Source: Actinoplanes sp. KI2 (GTDB taxonomy: Bacteria > Actinomycetota > Actinomycetes > Mycobacteriales > Micromonosporaceae). From it: 64,000 bases of DNA. Numbering within the stretch: position 1 is the first letter of the stretch; every line of letters begins with the position of its first letter. The DNA lies in contig NZ_JAOSZE010000009.1 in NCBI RefSeq assembly GCF_025630775.1, forward strand, positions 62,001 to 126,000, read 5' to 3'. Positions 40,315 to 47,950 of this stretch are shown here, one piece after another. A program made the position numbers and the translations under genes. The notes below the pieces were generated by a model. The model saw only the letters and a program-made list of their open reading frames with translations, searched no databases and had not been told where the DNA came from.

Positions 40315-41201
40315 CGGTCAGCGTCTACCTGCCGCTGGTGCTGGCGCTGCCGCTGGCCCTGCTCGCGCCGCGGGTCGCCGCCCGCGGCCGGCCCGGCCCC
40401 GCGGCGTGGGCGCTCACCGCCGCGGCGGTCGTCGCCGCCCTCGCGTCGACCTGGTCGCTGGCCCTGCTCGCGCTGACCATGCTGGATGACGTGCCGCCGC
40501 TGGCCGCGCTGGACGAGAACCCCGCGCTGGCGCTGCCCGAGCCGGTGCCCGGCCCGGTGGCGCTGCTCGCCGGGCTGCTGCTGACCGCCGGCGGCGCACG
40601 CCTGGCCGTCGACGCGCACCGGCGGATCGGCACGAACCGGCGGCTGCGGGCGATCGGCGAACCCGAGCACGATCTGGTCGTCGCCGACTGGTCGGCGCCG
40701 ATCGCGGTCGCCGTTCCCGGTTCCCGCCGGCGGCCCGGACACCTGCTGGTCACCTCGGGCATCCTGCGGTCGCTGAGCCCGGACGAGCGGCGGGTGGTCT
40801 TCGCGCACGAGCGGGCGCATCTCGCCCACCGGCACCATCGGCTGACCGCTGCCGCCGGAGCGGCCGCCGCGGTGAACCCGCTGCTGATCCCGGTCCGCGC
40901 GGCGGTCGAGTTCCTGGCCGAGCGCTGGGCCGACGAGGACGCCGCCGCCGAGGTCGGCGACCGTGGCCTGGCGGCGCGGGCGGTGGCCCGGGCCGCCCTC
41001 GCGACCTCCGGCCCCGGCGCGGGGCCGGTGCTCGGCATCGACGGCGGCGCGGCGGTGCAGCGGGTCCGGGCGCTGACCCGGCCGGCCCCCGCCCCGCTGC
41101 TGCGCCACCTGGCCGGCCCGCTGCTGCCGGCGGCGTTCAGCGTGGCCGTCGCAGCGACGGCCACCAAGGAGTTCGTCGATCTCGCCCGAGCGTGGCTGTA
41201 G
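40311..41201 (+). CDS. M56 (BlaR1-like) membrane metallopeptidase
   Basis: A 296-residue integral membrane protease with three N-terminal helices (about 5-100), the zinc-binding HERAH motif in VVFAHERAHLAHRHH and a downstream Glu in FLAERWADEDAAAE. A C-terminal helix is present, but the extracellular penicillin-sensor domain of BlaR1 is absent, so this is the short M56 form that partners BlaI-type repressors in actinomycetes. It should cut the repressor upon an unknown signal. GTG 40311 overlaps the repressor stop. Confidence 0.88.
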   Translation: MTVSVYLPLVLALPLALLAPRVAARGRPGPAAWALTAAAVVAALASTWSLALLALTMLDDVPPLAALDENPALALPEPVPGPVALLAGLLLTAGGARLAVDAHRRIGTNRRLRAIGEPEHDLVVADWSAPIAVAVPGSRRRPGHLLVTSGILRSLSPDERRVVFAHERAHLAHRHHRLTAAAGAAAAVNPLLIPVRAAVEFLAERWADEDAAAEVGDRGLAARAVARAALATSGPGAGPVLGIDGGAAVQRVRALTRPAPAPLLRHLAGPLLPAAFSVAVAATATKEFVDLARAWL

Positions 41202-41202
41202 T

Positions 41203-41251
41203 CAGCGACGCCCCGGCGTGGCCGCAGGCAGCGACGCCCCGGCGTGGCCGC
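41203..41251. repeat. Two 23-bp direct repeats (26-bp period) after the M56 gene
   Basis: Copies at 41203-41225 and 41229-41251 appear identical. They sit between the convergent M56 and DedA genes and overlap neither coding region. No hairpin is formed by them. Confidence 0.8.
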
Positions 41252-41253
41252 GG

Positions 41254-41904
41254 TCAGCGCCCGGCACCCCGGCTGTCGCCCGCGTGGGCGCGGCGCCGGC
41301 CGCGCAGGAACTCGACGGCGATCGGAATCACCGACAGCACGACGATGCCGACGAGGATGAACTCGATGTTGTTCTTCACGAAGGCGACCTGGCCGAGGAA
41401 GTAGCCGAGGATCGTCACGCCGGTGGCCCAGACCGCGCCGCCGACAACGTTGTAGATCAGGAACGTCCGGTAGTGCATGCGGCTCGCGCCGGCCGCGATC
41501 GGGGTGAAGGTCCGCACGATCGGCACGAAGCGCGCGAGCACGATCGAGCGGGCGCCGTACTTGGCGAAGAAGGCACCGCCGCGGGCCAGGTTCTCCTGTT
41601 TGAACAGCCGCGAGTCGGGCCGCCGGAACAACCCGGGACCGAACCGTCGCCCGAACAGGTAGCCGAACTGGTCGCCGGCCACCGCCGCGGCCGACGTCAG
41701 CGCACACATCAGCCAGAGCGGCACGTGCAGGTAGGTGCCGCCGGCCACCAGCAGCCCGGCAGTGAACAGCAGCGAGTCGCCGGGCAGGAAGAACCCGATG
41801 AGCAGCCCGGACTCGGCGAACACGATGGCCAGGATGCCGATCAGCCCGAAGGTGGAGATCAGCTGTTGGGGATCGAGGAACGACGGGCCTATCGCAACCG
41901 TCAT
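41254..41904 (-). CDS. DedA-family membrane protein
   Basis: A 216-residue membrane protein with the SNARE_assoc/DedA fold. Typical phrases are FAESGLLIGFFLPGDSLLF, GDQFGYLFGRRFG, FFAKYGARSIVLARFVPIVR and TFTPIAAGASRM, followed by a conserved NVVGGAVWA. DedA proteins are lipid transporters or scramblases, probably recycling undecaprenyl phosphate or phosphatidyl lipids. The C-terminus is basic. It stands alone, 30 bp from the DUF2252 gene upstream, which may be cotranscribed. Confidence 0.9.
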   Translation of the reverse strand: MTVAIGPSFLDPQQLISTFGLIGILAIVFAESGLLIGFFLPGDSLLFTAGLLVAGGTYLHVPLWLMCALTSAAAVAGDQFGYLFGRRFGPGLFRRPDSRLFKQENLARGGAFFAKYGARSIVLARFVPIVRTFTPIAAGASRMHYRTFLIYNVVGGAVWATGVTILGYFLGQVAFVKNNIEFILVGIVVLSVIPIAVEFLRGRRRAHAGDSRGAGR

Positions 41905-41934
41905 GGCATCGGGGTCCCTCTCGATCGGCGTCCG

Positions 41935-43260
41935 TCAGGTCACTGGAGCAGTGCCCGGTCCCGCCGACGGCAAACCTACAGCGTGTAGGAGCTCTCGATG
42001 ATCGCGGATGGTCTGATCGGCGTACGCGACGGCGAACTGTGCCATTGCCTCGTCGAACCGTTTGCCCTTGCCGAGGTAGCCGGCGATCGCCATCGCGTCG
42101 CCGGTGCGGGCGTGCGAGCGGGCCAGGACGTGCGCGCATCGCTCGGCGAACGGCACGAGAACGGGCGCGATCAGCTCGGCGCTCGGTATGACCTTCATGT
42201 CCCGGAATTGGCGTACATAGAAGTCGAGACCTCGCACGCTGGTCCAGCCCAGGAAGATGTCGCTGGCCGCCTGGATGTGCCGCTTGCCGCGGATGACCCG
42301 CTCGCCGTGGCTCGGATAGGGACTCGGGCCGAGATGCTGCTCGTACACCGACGGGCCGGCCTGTTTGATCTGCAGGAACAGCGGTTCGGTGCCGTTGCGG
42401 CCCAGCAGCAGCACCAGGTACACCTGCATGCCGACGCTGCCGACGCCGACGACCTGGCGGACCACGTCGACGAGCGTGAACCGGTCGAGCAGGCCGCGCC
42501 GCTCGTACGGCAGGCTGTCGCGATACGCCTGCACGGTTTCCGCGGCGAGGCCGGCCTCGGGCAGGCGCACGCGGGTGGGCGGGTCGTCGACGATCCGCAG
42601 CTGCCCGTCCACCACCCGGGTCAGCTTCCGGGCCGCGCCCGCGCTGGTCCGCCGGCGGGCGCGCCTGGCCAGCCGCGCCGACTGCTGTTCCTGCTCCTCG
42701 GGGCCGAACAGCTCGAGCAGCCGGTCGGCGGTGATCACGTCGTACCAGATGGTCAGCTCGTCGGCGGTCGAGTAGAACGCTATCCGGTCGCGGTAGGCGC
42801 GCAGGGCGGCGCGCACCGCGGCCACGCCGGCCTTCTCGGGGAGCCCGGTGTCCCGGGCGAGCACCACCAGGCTGGCCAGATAGCGCTTGACGTCCCACTC
42901 GAACGGGCCGCGCCGGGTCTCGTCGAAGTCGCGCAGGTCGAAGGAGAGCTGCCGCTCCGGGGTCGCCCACAGGCCGAAGTTCAGCACGTGGGCGTCGCCG
43001 CACAACTGCACGTCGATCCCGGTGTGCGGGGCGGCGGCGAGGTCCGCCGCCAGCACCGCCGCCGCGCCGCGGTAGTAGGTCCACGGCGAGGCCGACATCC
43101 GCGACATCCGGATCGGCACGAGATCCGGCACCCGGGTCTCGTTCTGCGCCAGGACGGTGCCGAGCGCGTCGTGGCCCCGCTGCGCCGGATCCCAGTCGGC
43201 CAGGCTCGGCAGCGGCACCCGGTCGCGAGCCGCTCGGCCGAGCGCACGCCGTTCGTCCAT
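41935..43260 (-). CDS. DUF2252 family protein
   Basis: A 441-residue cytoplasmic protein of the DUF2252 family, which has a kinase-like fold of unknown activity. Clear family blocks are RMSASPWTYYRGAAAVLAAD, QLCGDAHVLNFGLWATPER, FDLRDFDETRRGPFEWDVKR and FLQIKQAGPSVYEQHLG, followed by RGKRHIQAASDIFLGWTS. The GDAHVLNFG and DFDE motifs resemble the catalytic and metal loops of kinases. ATG 43260 has a TACGTT -10 seven nt upstream and also a GGAGA sequence, so either start mode is possible. The substrate is unknown. Confidence 0.9.
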   Translation of the reverse strand: MDERRALGRAARDRVPLPSLADWDPAQRGHDALGTVLAQNETRVPDLVPIRMSRMSASPWTYYRGAAAVLAADLAAAPHTGIDVQLCGDAHVLNFGLWATPERQLSFDLRDFDETRRGPFEWDVKRYLASLVVLARDTGLPEKAGVAAVRAALRAYRDRIAFYSTADELTIWYDVITADRLLELFGPEEQEQQSARLARRARRRTSAGAARKLTRVVDGQLRIVDDPPTRVRLPEAGLAAETVQAYRDSLPYERRGLLDRFTLVDVVRQVVGVGSVGMQVYLVLLLGRNGTEPLFLQIKQAGPSVYEQHLGPSPYPSHGERVIRGKRHIQAASDIFLGWTSVRGLDFYVRQFRDMKVIPSAELIAPVLVPFAERCAHVLARSHARTGDAMAIAGYLGKGKRFDEAMAQFAVAYADQTIRDHRELLHAVGLPSAGPGTAPVT

Positions 43261-43346
43261 TCTCCGGAACGTACGGCAGCTCGGCCCGGCGGTGCATCAC
43301 CTGCCGCGGGTGAGGCCGAACCCGGATCTCATGGCATCATCTCGAT

Positions 43347-44081
43347 GTGCCGGCCCGTACGATTCGGATCCGCTCGGTCGACACCAATCCGGTGTCGTTC
43401 CCGAACCGCCTTCTCTCCCGGCCGCTGTCGCCCGCCGACCGGTTCGCGAAGTGCGCCACCGTGGTGACCCAGCTGTACAGCGTGCACCTCGACCGGGGAA
43501 CGCCGCTGGTCGCCAAGACGTCCTGGGTCCGGTTCATCCCGACGGAGATGACCGAGGCGCCGGTCTTCTCGGCGGTGCCGGCCGACGCCTCGCTCGGTCT
43601 CGGCGAGGTGCACGAGGTCCCGTACGATCGCAAGGTCCTTGATCTTCCGGACCCGGAGCGCCGGGCGGCGATCCTGGATTGGCTGCAGGCCAACCTGATC
43701 TCCCTCGCCGAGGCGCTCGGCTGGGACCGGGCCCCGCTGACCGAGGCCTACGAGTCCTGTCGGCGCGACGAGCTCCGCTTCCGGCAGCGCGGCGCCGCCA
43801 AGACCAGCCCCGACCGGCAGCACAAGGCGTACCCGGAATTCGAGATCGACGGCGACGGCGACGGCTGGTCGTGGGTGGTCGTCACCGACCCCCGCGGCGC
43901 GGTCGAGGCGGAAAGCGACCGCCGCGACTCACTGCCGACCGCCACGGCCGCCGGACGGGTCCTCAAGTCGCTGCGCTGGGACGGCGACACCGTCACCTGG
44001 ACCCCGTGGACCGACGATGTCGCCCCCCGGGGACACGACAGCTGGGTCGGCCACGTCGAGCGATTCGCCGCCCCGCGCTGA
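43347..44081 (+). CDS. Conserved protein of unknown function
   Basis: A 244-residue soluble protein with a good high-GC codon pattern. It contains RFAKCATVVTQLYSVHLDRG, then TLVAKTSWVRFIPTE-like text, DLPDPERRAAILDWLQANL and a C-terminal Trp-rich block (GWSWVVVTDPRG and GDTVTWTPWTDD). No family is recognised. GTG 43347 has a CATCAT element 6 nt upstream, so it may be leaderless. It is divergent from DUF2252 with 86 bp between. Confidence 0.6.
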   Translation: MPARTIRIRSVDTNPVSFPNRLLSRPLSPADRFAKCATVVTQLYSVHLDRGTPLVAKTSWVRFIPTEMTEAPVFSAVPADASLGLGEVHEVPYDRKVLDLPDPERRAAILDWLQANLISLAEALGWDRAPLTEAYESCRRDELRFRQRGAAKTSPDRQHKAYPEFEIDGDGDGWSWVVVTDPRGAVEAESDRRDSLPTATAAGRVLKSLRWDGDTVTWTPWTDDVAPRGHDSWVGHVERFAAPR

Positions 44082-44194
44082 TTTTCGCCCGTTTCAGCGC
44101 CGCGTCAGTGCCGCTCCAGGCGCCGCTGCCATCGTCGCCGGTAGGGACGGCGGGCGGGTGAGGCGCGGCCGCCGCACGAGGGGAAGGGCATCTG

Positions 44195-44596
44195 ATGTAC
44201 CACAAAATCGGCGGCGTCGCTCCGGTGGCGCTGGCCCTGGTTCTCGCCGCGCCGGCGGTCGCCGCGGTCGCGGCGCCGGCCGAGTACACGATGAACCTCA
44301 GCAAGAGCGCGGCGACGGTGCAGGCCGGCGGCCTGGGATCAACGCTGATCACGTTCACCGAGCCGTCCAGGTTGGAGAACACCCGGGTCACGTTGAGCGT
44401 GACCGGTCTGCCGCCCGGCGTGACCGCCGGCTTCTTGCCGGCCAAGCCGTGCCTCTGCGGCAGCTCGATCATGTTCCTGCGCACGTCGTCGTCCACCCCG
44501 GCCGGGACCTCGGCGCTCACCGTCACCGCGATCACCATCAGCAGCGACCCGATCGGCACCACCGCGCCGTTCAGCCTGACCGTCACCGGCGGCTAG
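44195..44596 (+). CDS. Small secreted beta-rich protein
   Basis: A 133-residue exported protein: signal peptide MYHKIGGVAPVALALVLAAPAVAAVAAP (cut near 28) and a mature domain of alternating hydrophobic strands (EYTMNLSKSAATVQAG, NTRVTLSVTGLPPGV, TSALTVTAITISS), ending FSLTVTGG. The pattern, especially LSVTGLPPGVTAGF, is that of Ig-like/NEW3 domains. Two Cys in PCLCG could form a disulfide or bind metal. It has a GGGGAAGGG site. The function is unknown. Confidence 0.65.
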   Translation: MYHKIGGVAPVALALVLAAPAVAAVAAPAEYTMNLSKSAATVQAGGLGSTLITFTEPSRLENTRVTLSVTGLPPGVTAGFLPAKPCLCGSSIMFLRTSSSTPAGTSALTVTAITISSDPIGTTAPFSLTVTGG

Positions 44597-44605
44597 CCAG
44601 GCGCG

Positions 44606-47095
44606 TCAGGGCAGGATCTCGACGTAGCCCTCGCTGCCGTGCACGCGGATCCGCTGCCCGTCGGCGATCAGGCGGGTCGCGCCGGCGACACCGACCACGG
44701 CCGGCAGGCCGTACTCACGGGCGATCACCGCGCCGTGCGTCATCAGGCCGCCCACCTCGGTGACCAGGCCGGCGACCGCCACGAACAGGGGTGACCAGCT
44801 GGGGTCGGTGCAGGCGGTGACCAGGATGTCGCCGGCCTCGAGGTCGGCGTCGGCCATGTCGAGGATGACCCGGGCCCGGCCCTCGATCGTGCCGGCCGAG
44901 ACCGGCAGGCCGATCAGGGCGCCGGCCGGCGCGTCGCCCCGGCGGTAGGCGCCCGGGATGGCCTCGCCCTCGGACGTGAGCAGCCGGGGCGGGGTGAGCG
45001 CCTGGTACGCCCGGAACTCCTCCCTGCGACGCCGGACGAGCCGATCGTCGCACTGCCCGGTGCGGACGACCTCGTGCAGCTCCGGGAAGGTGAGGTAGTA
45101 GATGTCTTCCCGGTCGGCGAGCACACCGGCCCGCACCAGGCGGTCGGCCTCGGCCAGCAGGGCCTGCTTGTAGACGAAGTAGCGGCTGATGATGCCGTAT
45201 TTCGGGTACTCGCGATAGCCGATGAAACTGCGGAGACGGTCGATCATCCGTACCGTCTGATCGGCCTTTTCCGCGCCGTCGGGCAGGGCCCGCAAGCGTT
45301 CCAGGACCTCCCGCCGCTTGTCCTCGGCCTGCCGCCGGCCCTGCTCGAAGCGCCGGGCGGCGGCGCCCGGCGGGAAGAGCCTGATGTTGTCGAGGATCAG
45401 CGGCACGAGCGTGGTGGGGCGCTCGCTCCAGCGTGGCCGGGTGATGTCGATCTCGCCGGCGCAGCGCATGCCGTAGCGGTCCAGGTAGCCCTGGATCGCG
45501 TCGCGCGGGCCGGCCGGCAGCTCGGCCAGGAAGCCGTCGTCCTCGACGCCGCGCAGGAATGCGACCACGTCGGGGTACGGCCGGATCGCGTCCGCGACGT
45601 CGAGCAGCGCCAACCCCATCTCGGACGTGACGTTGTTCGGCGCGGACAGGGTGAGCGTGTCGGCCGCGTTCGGCTCGCCCAGCCAGTCCCGTAGGTGATC
45701 GTTGAGCCACCAGGTGGCGCCCATGCCCGCCATGATCGCCTGCAGGCTCAGCGGATCGGTGAGCACCCGTTTGTGCTCCTCGAAGGCCTCCCCCAGGAAG
45801 TCGAACAGCGCCGGCCCGGTCTTGCCCGCGATGTCGCGCCGAAGGGCCGCCAGGGACGCCTCGCTGCGCTCGATCAGCCCGGTGACGATGGCCGGATCGG
45901 TCTCGATCGGGGGGTTCGCCGGGTGTGCCGGCGGCGGGGCGGCGCCCGGGGCCTCCCGGATGAAGCCGCGCTCGAGGACCGTCTCCAGCGCGTCCCGGAA
46001 CAGCGGATCGCCCCGGCCCACCAGGTCCAGGAAAGCGGCGCGGCCGGGCGACGCCAGCTGCGGGGTGGCGTCGACGAACAGCCGCCCGCCGGCCTCGTGA
46101 AACGTCGCCATCGCGGTCAGCCGCCACAGGGACAGGCCGAGCGGCCTCATGGCGTCGGTCATCATCTGCTGGTGTCCGACGGAGAGATAGACGCGGTTCT
46201 GGTCGTCGGCGGCCGCGGGGACGGGGAACAGGGTGGTGATCGGCCGGCTCTGCACGATCGAGAACTCGTCGCCGGCCAGGCACCATTCGATGTCCTGCGG
46301 GCGGCCGAAGTGCGCCTCGATCCGCCGTCCGAGCCGCACGAGCCGCACGACCTGGGCGTCGGTCAGCGCGGGCGGTTCGGCGACGACCGTCCGGCCGACG
46401 ATCTCGCCGTCCCGTACTCGATAAAGGTCGGGGTTCACCTGGCCGGAGACCAGGGCCTCGCCGAGTCCGAAGCCGGCGTCCACGGTGGCGACCTTCCGAT
46501 TGCCGGAGACCGGATCGGCCGTGAACAGGACGCCGGAAGCGTCCGCGGAGACCATGTGCTGGACGACCACGGCCATGTCGACCTTCCGGTGGTCGAAGCC
46601 GTTGCGCATCCGGTAGATCACGGCCCGCTCGGTGAACAGCGACGCCCAGCACCGGGCGACGTGCCCGAGGACCGCCGGGCCGGCGACGTTCAGATAGGTG
46701 TCCTGCTGGCCGGCGAACGAGGCGGTCGGCATGTCCTCGGCGGTCGCGCTGGACCGGACGGCGTAGCTGACGTGCTCGTCGACCGCCCCGGTGACCGCCG
46801 CCGCCAGGCCGGCGGGGATGGCGACCCCCTCGATCGCCCGGCGGACCTCCGCGCTGATCGTCCGGATCGCCTCGCCGTCGGCCGGATCGAGGCGGGCCAG
46901 CCGGTCCAGGTGGTCGCCGATCGACGGCACCTCGGCCAGGACATCCCGGAAGGCGGCGGTGGTCAGGCAGAACCCGGGAGGCACGCGGACGCCGTCGACT
47001 CGCGACAGCTCCCCGAGGTTCGCGCCCTTGCCGCCGACGATCGCGGCCTGTTTCTCGCCCACCTCGTGCAGGTCCAGCACATGCCGCTCGGTCAT
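44606..47095 (-). CDS. rph: Rifamycin phosphotransferase (rifampin-inactivating)
   Basis: An 829-residue enzyme related to PEP synthase that uses ATP to phosphorylate rifamycins, giving resistance. The ATP-grasp N-terminal half has GGKGANLGELSR, YAVRSSATAEDMPTASFAGQ and FTADPVSGNRKVATVDAG. The rifamycin-binding part follows (SVGHQQMMTDAMRPLGLS, SERPTTLVPLIL, GYREYPKYGIISRYFVYKQ). The C-terminal His domain is GGLMTHGAVIAREYGLP with the swivelling catalytic His. About 28 residues usually found between the ATP-grasp core and PALTDAQVVRLVRLGR are missing, so a surface loop is deleted. ATG 47095. An RAE lies upstream. Confidence 0.9.
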   Translation of the reverse strand: MTERHVLDLHEVGEKQAAIVGGKGANLGELSRVDGVRVPPGFCLTTAAFRDVLAEVPSIGDHLDRLARLDPADGEAIRTISAEVRRAIEGVAIPAGLAAAVTGAVDEHVSYAVRSSATAEDMPTASFAGQQDTYLNVAGPAVLGHVARCWASLFTERAVIYRMRNGFDHRKVDMAVVVQHMVSADASGVLFTADPVSGNRKVATVDAGFGLGEALVSGQVNPDLYRVRDGEIVGRTVVAEPPALTDAQVVRLVRLGRRIEAHFGRPQDIEWCLAGDEFSIVQSRPITTLFPVPAAADDQNRVYLSVGHQQMMTDAMRPLGLSLWRLTAMATFHEAGGRLFVDATPQLASPGRAAFLDLVGRGDPLFRDALETVLERGFIREAPGAAPPPAHPANPPIETDPAIVTGLIERSEASLAALRRDIAGKTGPALFDFLGEAFEEHKRVLTDPLSLQAIMAGMGATWWLNDHLRDWLGEPNAADTLTLSAPNNVTSEMGLALLDVADAIRPYPDVVAFLRGVEDDGFLAELPAGPRDAIQGYLDRYGMRCAGEIDITRPRWSERPTTLVPLILDNIRLFPPGAAARRFEQGRRQAEDKRREVLERLRALPDGAEKADQTVRMIDRLRSFIGYREYPKYGIISRYFVYKQALLAEADRLVRAGVLADREDIYYLTFPELHEVVRTGQCDDRLVRRRREEFRAYQALTPPRLLTSEGEAIPGAYRRGDAPAGALIGLPVSAGTIEGRARVILDMADADLEAGDILVTACTDPSWSPLFVAVAGLVTEVGGLMTHGAVIAREYGLPAVVGVAGATRLIADGQRIRVHGSEGYVEILP

Positions 47096-47153
47096 TCCGA
47101 TGCCCCATATCCGCAGGTCGTGGACTACGGTGGACGATTCTGCAGTATGACAG

Positions 47154-47172
47154 GGGCCTTGCCGCAAGACGC
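47154..47172. promoter_or_regulatory. Rifamycin-associated element (RAE) upstream of rph
   Basis: On the minus strand the sequence GCGTCTTGCGGCAAGGCCC matches the recalled RAE GGGGCTTGCGGCAAGGCCC at 17 of 19 positions, including the whole CTTGCGGCAAG core. A CATACT -10 candidate follows at 47149-47144. RAEs mediate rifamycin-induced expression in actinomycetes. Confidence 0.85.
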
Positions 47173-47208
47173 CCGGTGCGTTATACCTTGGAGTGGGAGG
47201 TAGCGCGG

Positions 47209-47829
47209 CTACTCCGCCCACGTCGGCGGCTGGTACCCCTCCTCCAGCTGGACGCCCAGCGAGTTCAGCGTCCCGGCCAGCATCGAGTACTGACCGACCA
47301 GCAAACAGATCTCGATGAGCTGCGCCGCCGGGTACCGCTCGGACATGGCCGCCCAGGTGGGATCGCTCAGGCGATGGTCGGTCACCAGCTCGTCGGCGGC
47401 CCGCAGCAGCAGCGCGCGGAACGGGTCCCGATCCTCGCCGGCGCAGTCGTCTCCGGCACGGTCCTCGCCGGCACGGTCCTCGCCGGCACAGTCGCCGCCG
47501 GCACGGGCCTCGCCGGCACGGTCGGCCGCCAGCACGGCCAGGTCGTCGTCGGTCAGGCCGGCGGCGCGGCCGATGACCTCGTGATGCGTCCAGATGTACG
47601 GGGCCCGGCAGCGCCAGGCGACCCGCATGATGAGCAGTTCCCGGGCCCGCGGGTCGGCCGGCAACAGTTGCAGCAGCCGCTGCCCGAACGGCAGCAGGTC
47701 GGCGAAGACGTCGGGGCTGCGCACCAGGGTGGCGTAGATGCCGAGCTCCGCGCCGGCCTGGACGATGAGCGCGGCCTGCCGGTCGTCGCGTTCCTGCGGG
47801 GGCAGCGGCGGCACTCTGGTGTTCGACAT
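47209..47829 (-). CDS. Carboxymuconolactone decarboxylase/AhpD-like protein
   Basis: A 206-residue protein of the CMD/AhpD fold with ARELLIMRVAWRCRAPYIWT, HHEVIGRAAGLTDDD and a later IEICLLVGQYSMLAGTLNSL. The usual Cys-x2-Cys of AhpD is absent (a single Cys in WRCRAPY), so the reductase reaction is unlikely. A 15-bp tandem repeat inserts about 30 residues of AGEDR-like units between the helices. It lies upstream of rph in the same direction with the RAE between, so it is probably not induced by rifamycins. A TAAAAT -10 ends 9 nt before ATG 47829. Confidence 0.8.
   Translation of the reverse strand: MSNTRVPPLPPQERDDRQAALIVQAGAELGIYATLVRSPDVFADLLPFGQRLLQLLPADPRARELLIMRVAWRCRAPYIWTHHEVIGRAAGLTDDDLAVLAADRAGEARAGGDCAGEDRAGEDRAGDDCAGEDRDPFRALLLRAADELVTDHRLSDPTWAAMSERYPAAQLIEICLLVGQYSMLAGTLNSLGVQLEEGYQPPTWAE
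47431..47520. repeat. Six 15-bp tandem repeats in the CMD-like gene
   Basis: Units begin at 47431, 47446, 47461, 47476, 47491 and 47506, consensus GTCCTCGCCGGCACG on the plus strand, encoding AGEDR-like pentapeptides on the minus strand. They keep the frame and lengthen a polar loop. Confidence 0.92.
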
Positions 47830-47950
47830 AGGGTCGCGATTTTAACGCGGCGACCCGGTCCGCGAGGACAGAAGTTGACAGCGGCAGTCCTGGCGCTCGG
47901 GGATCTTTTACGGTGGGATCCTTCGAAACAACCTCCAGAGGAGCGATTCC

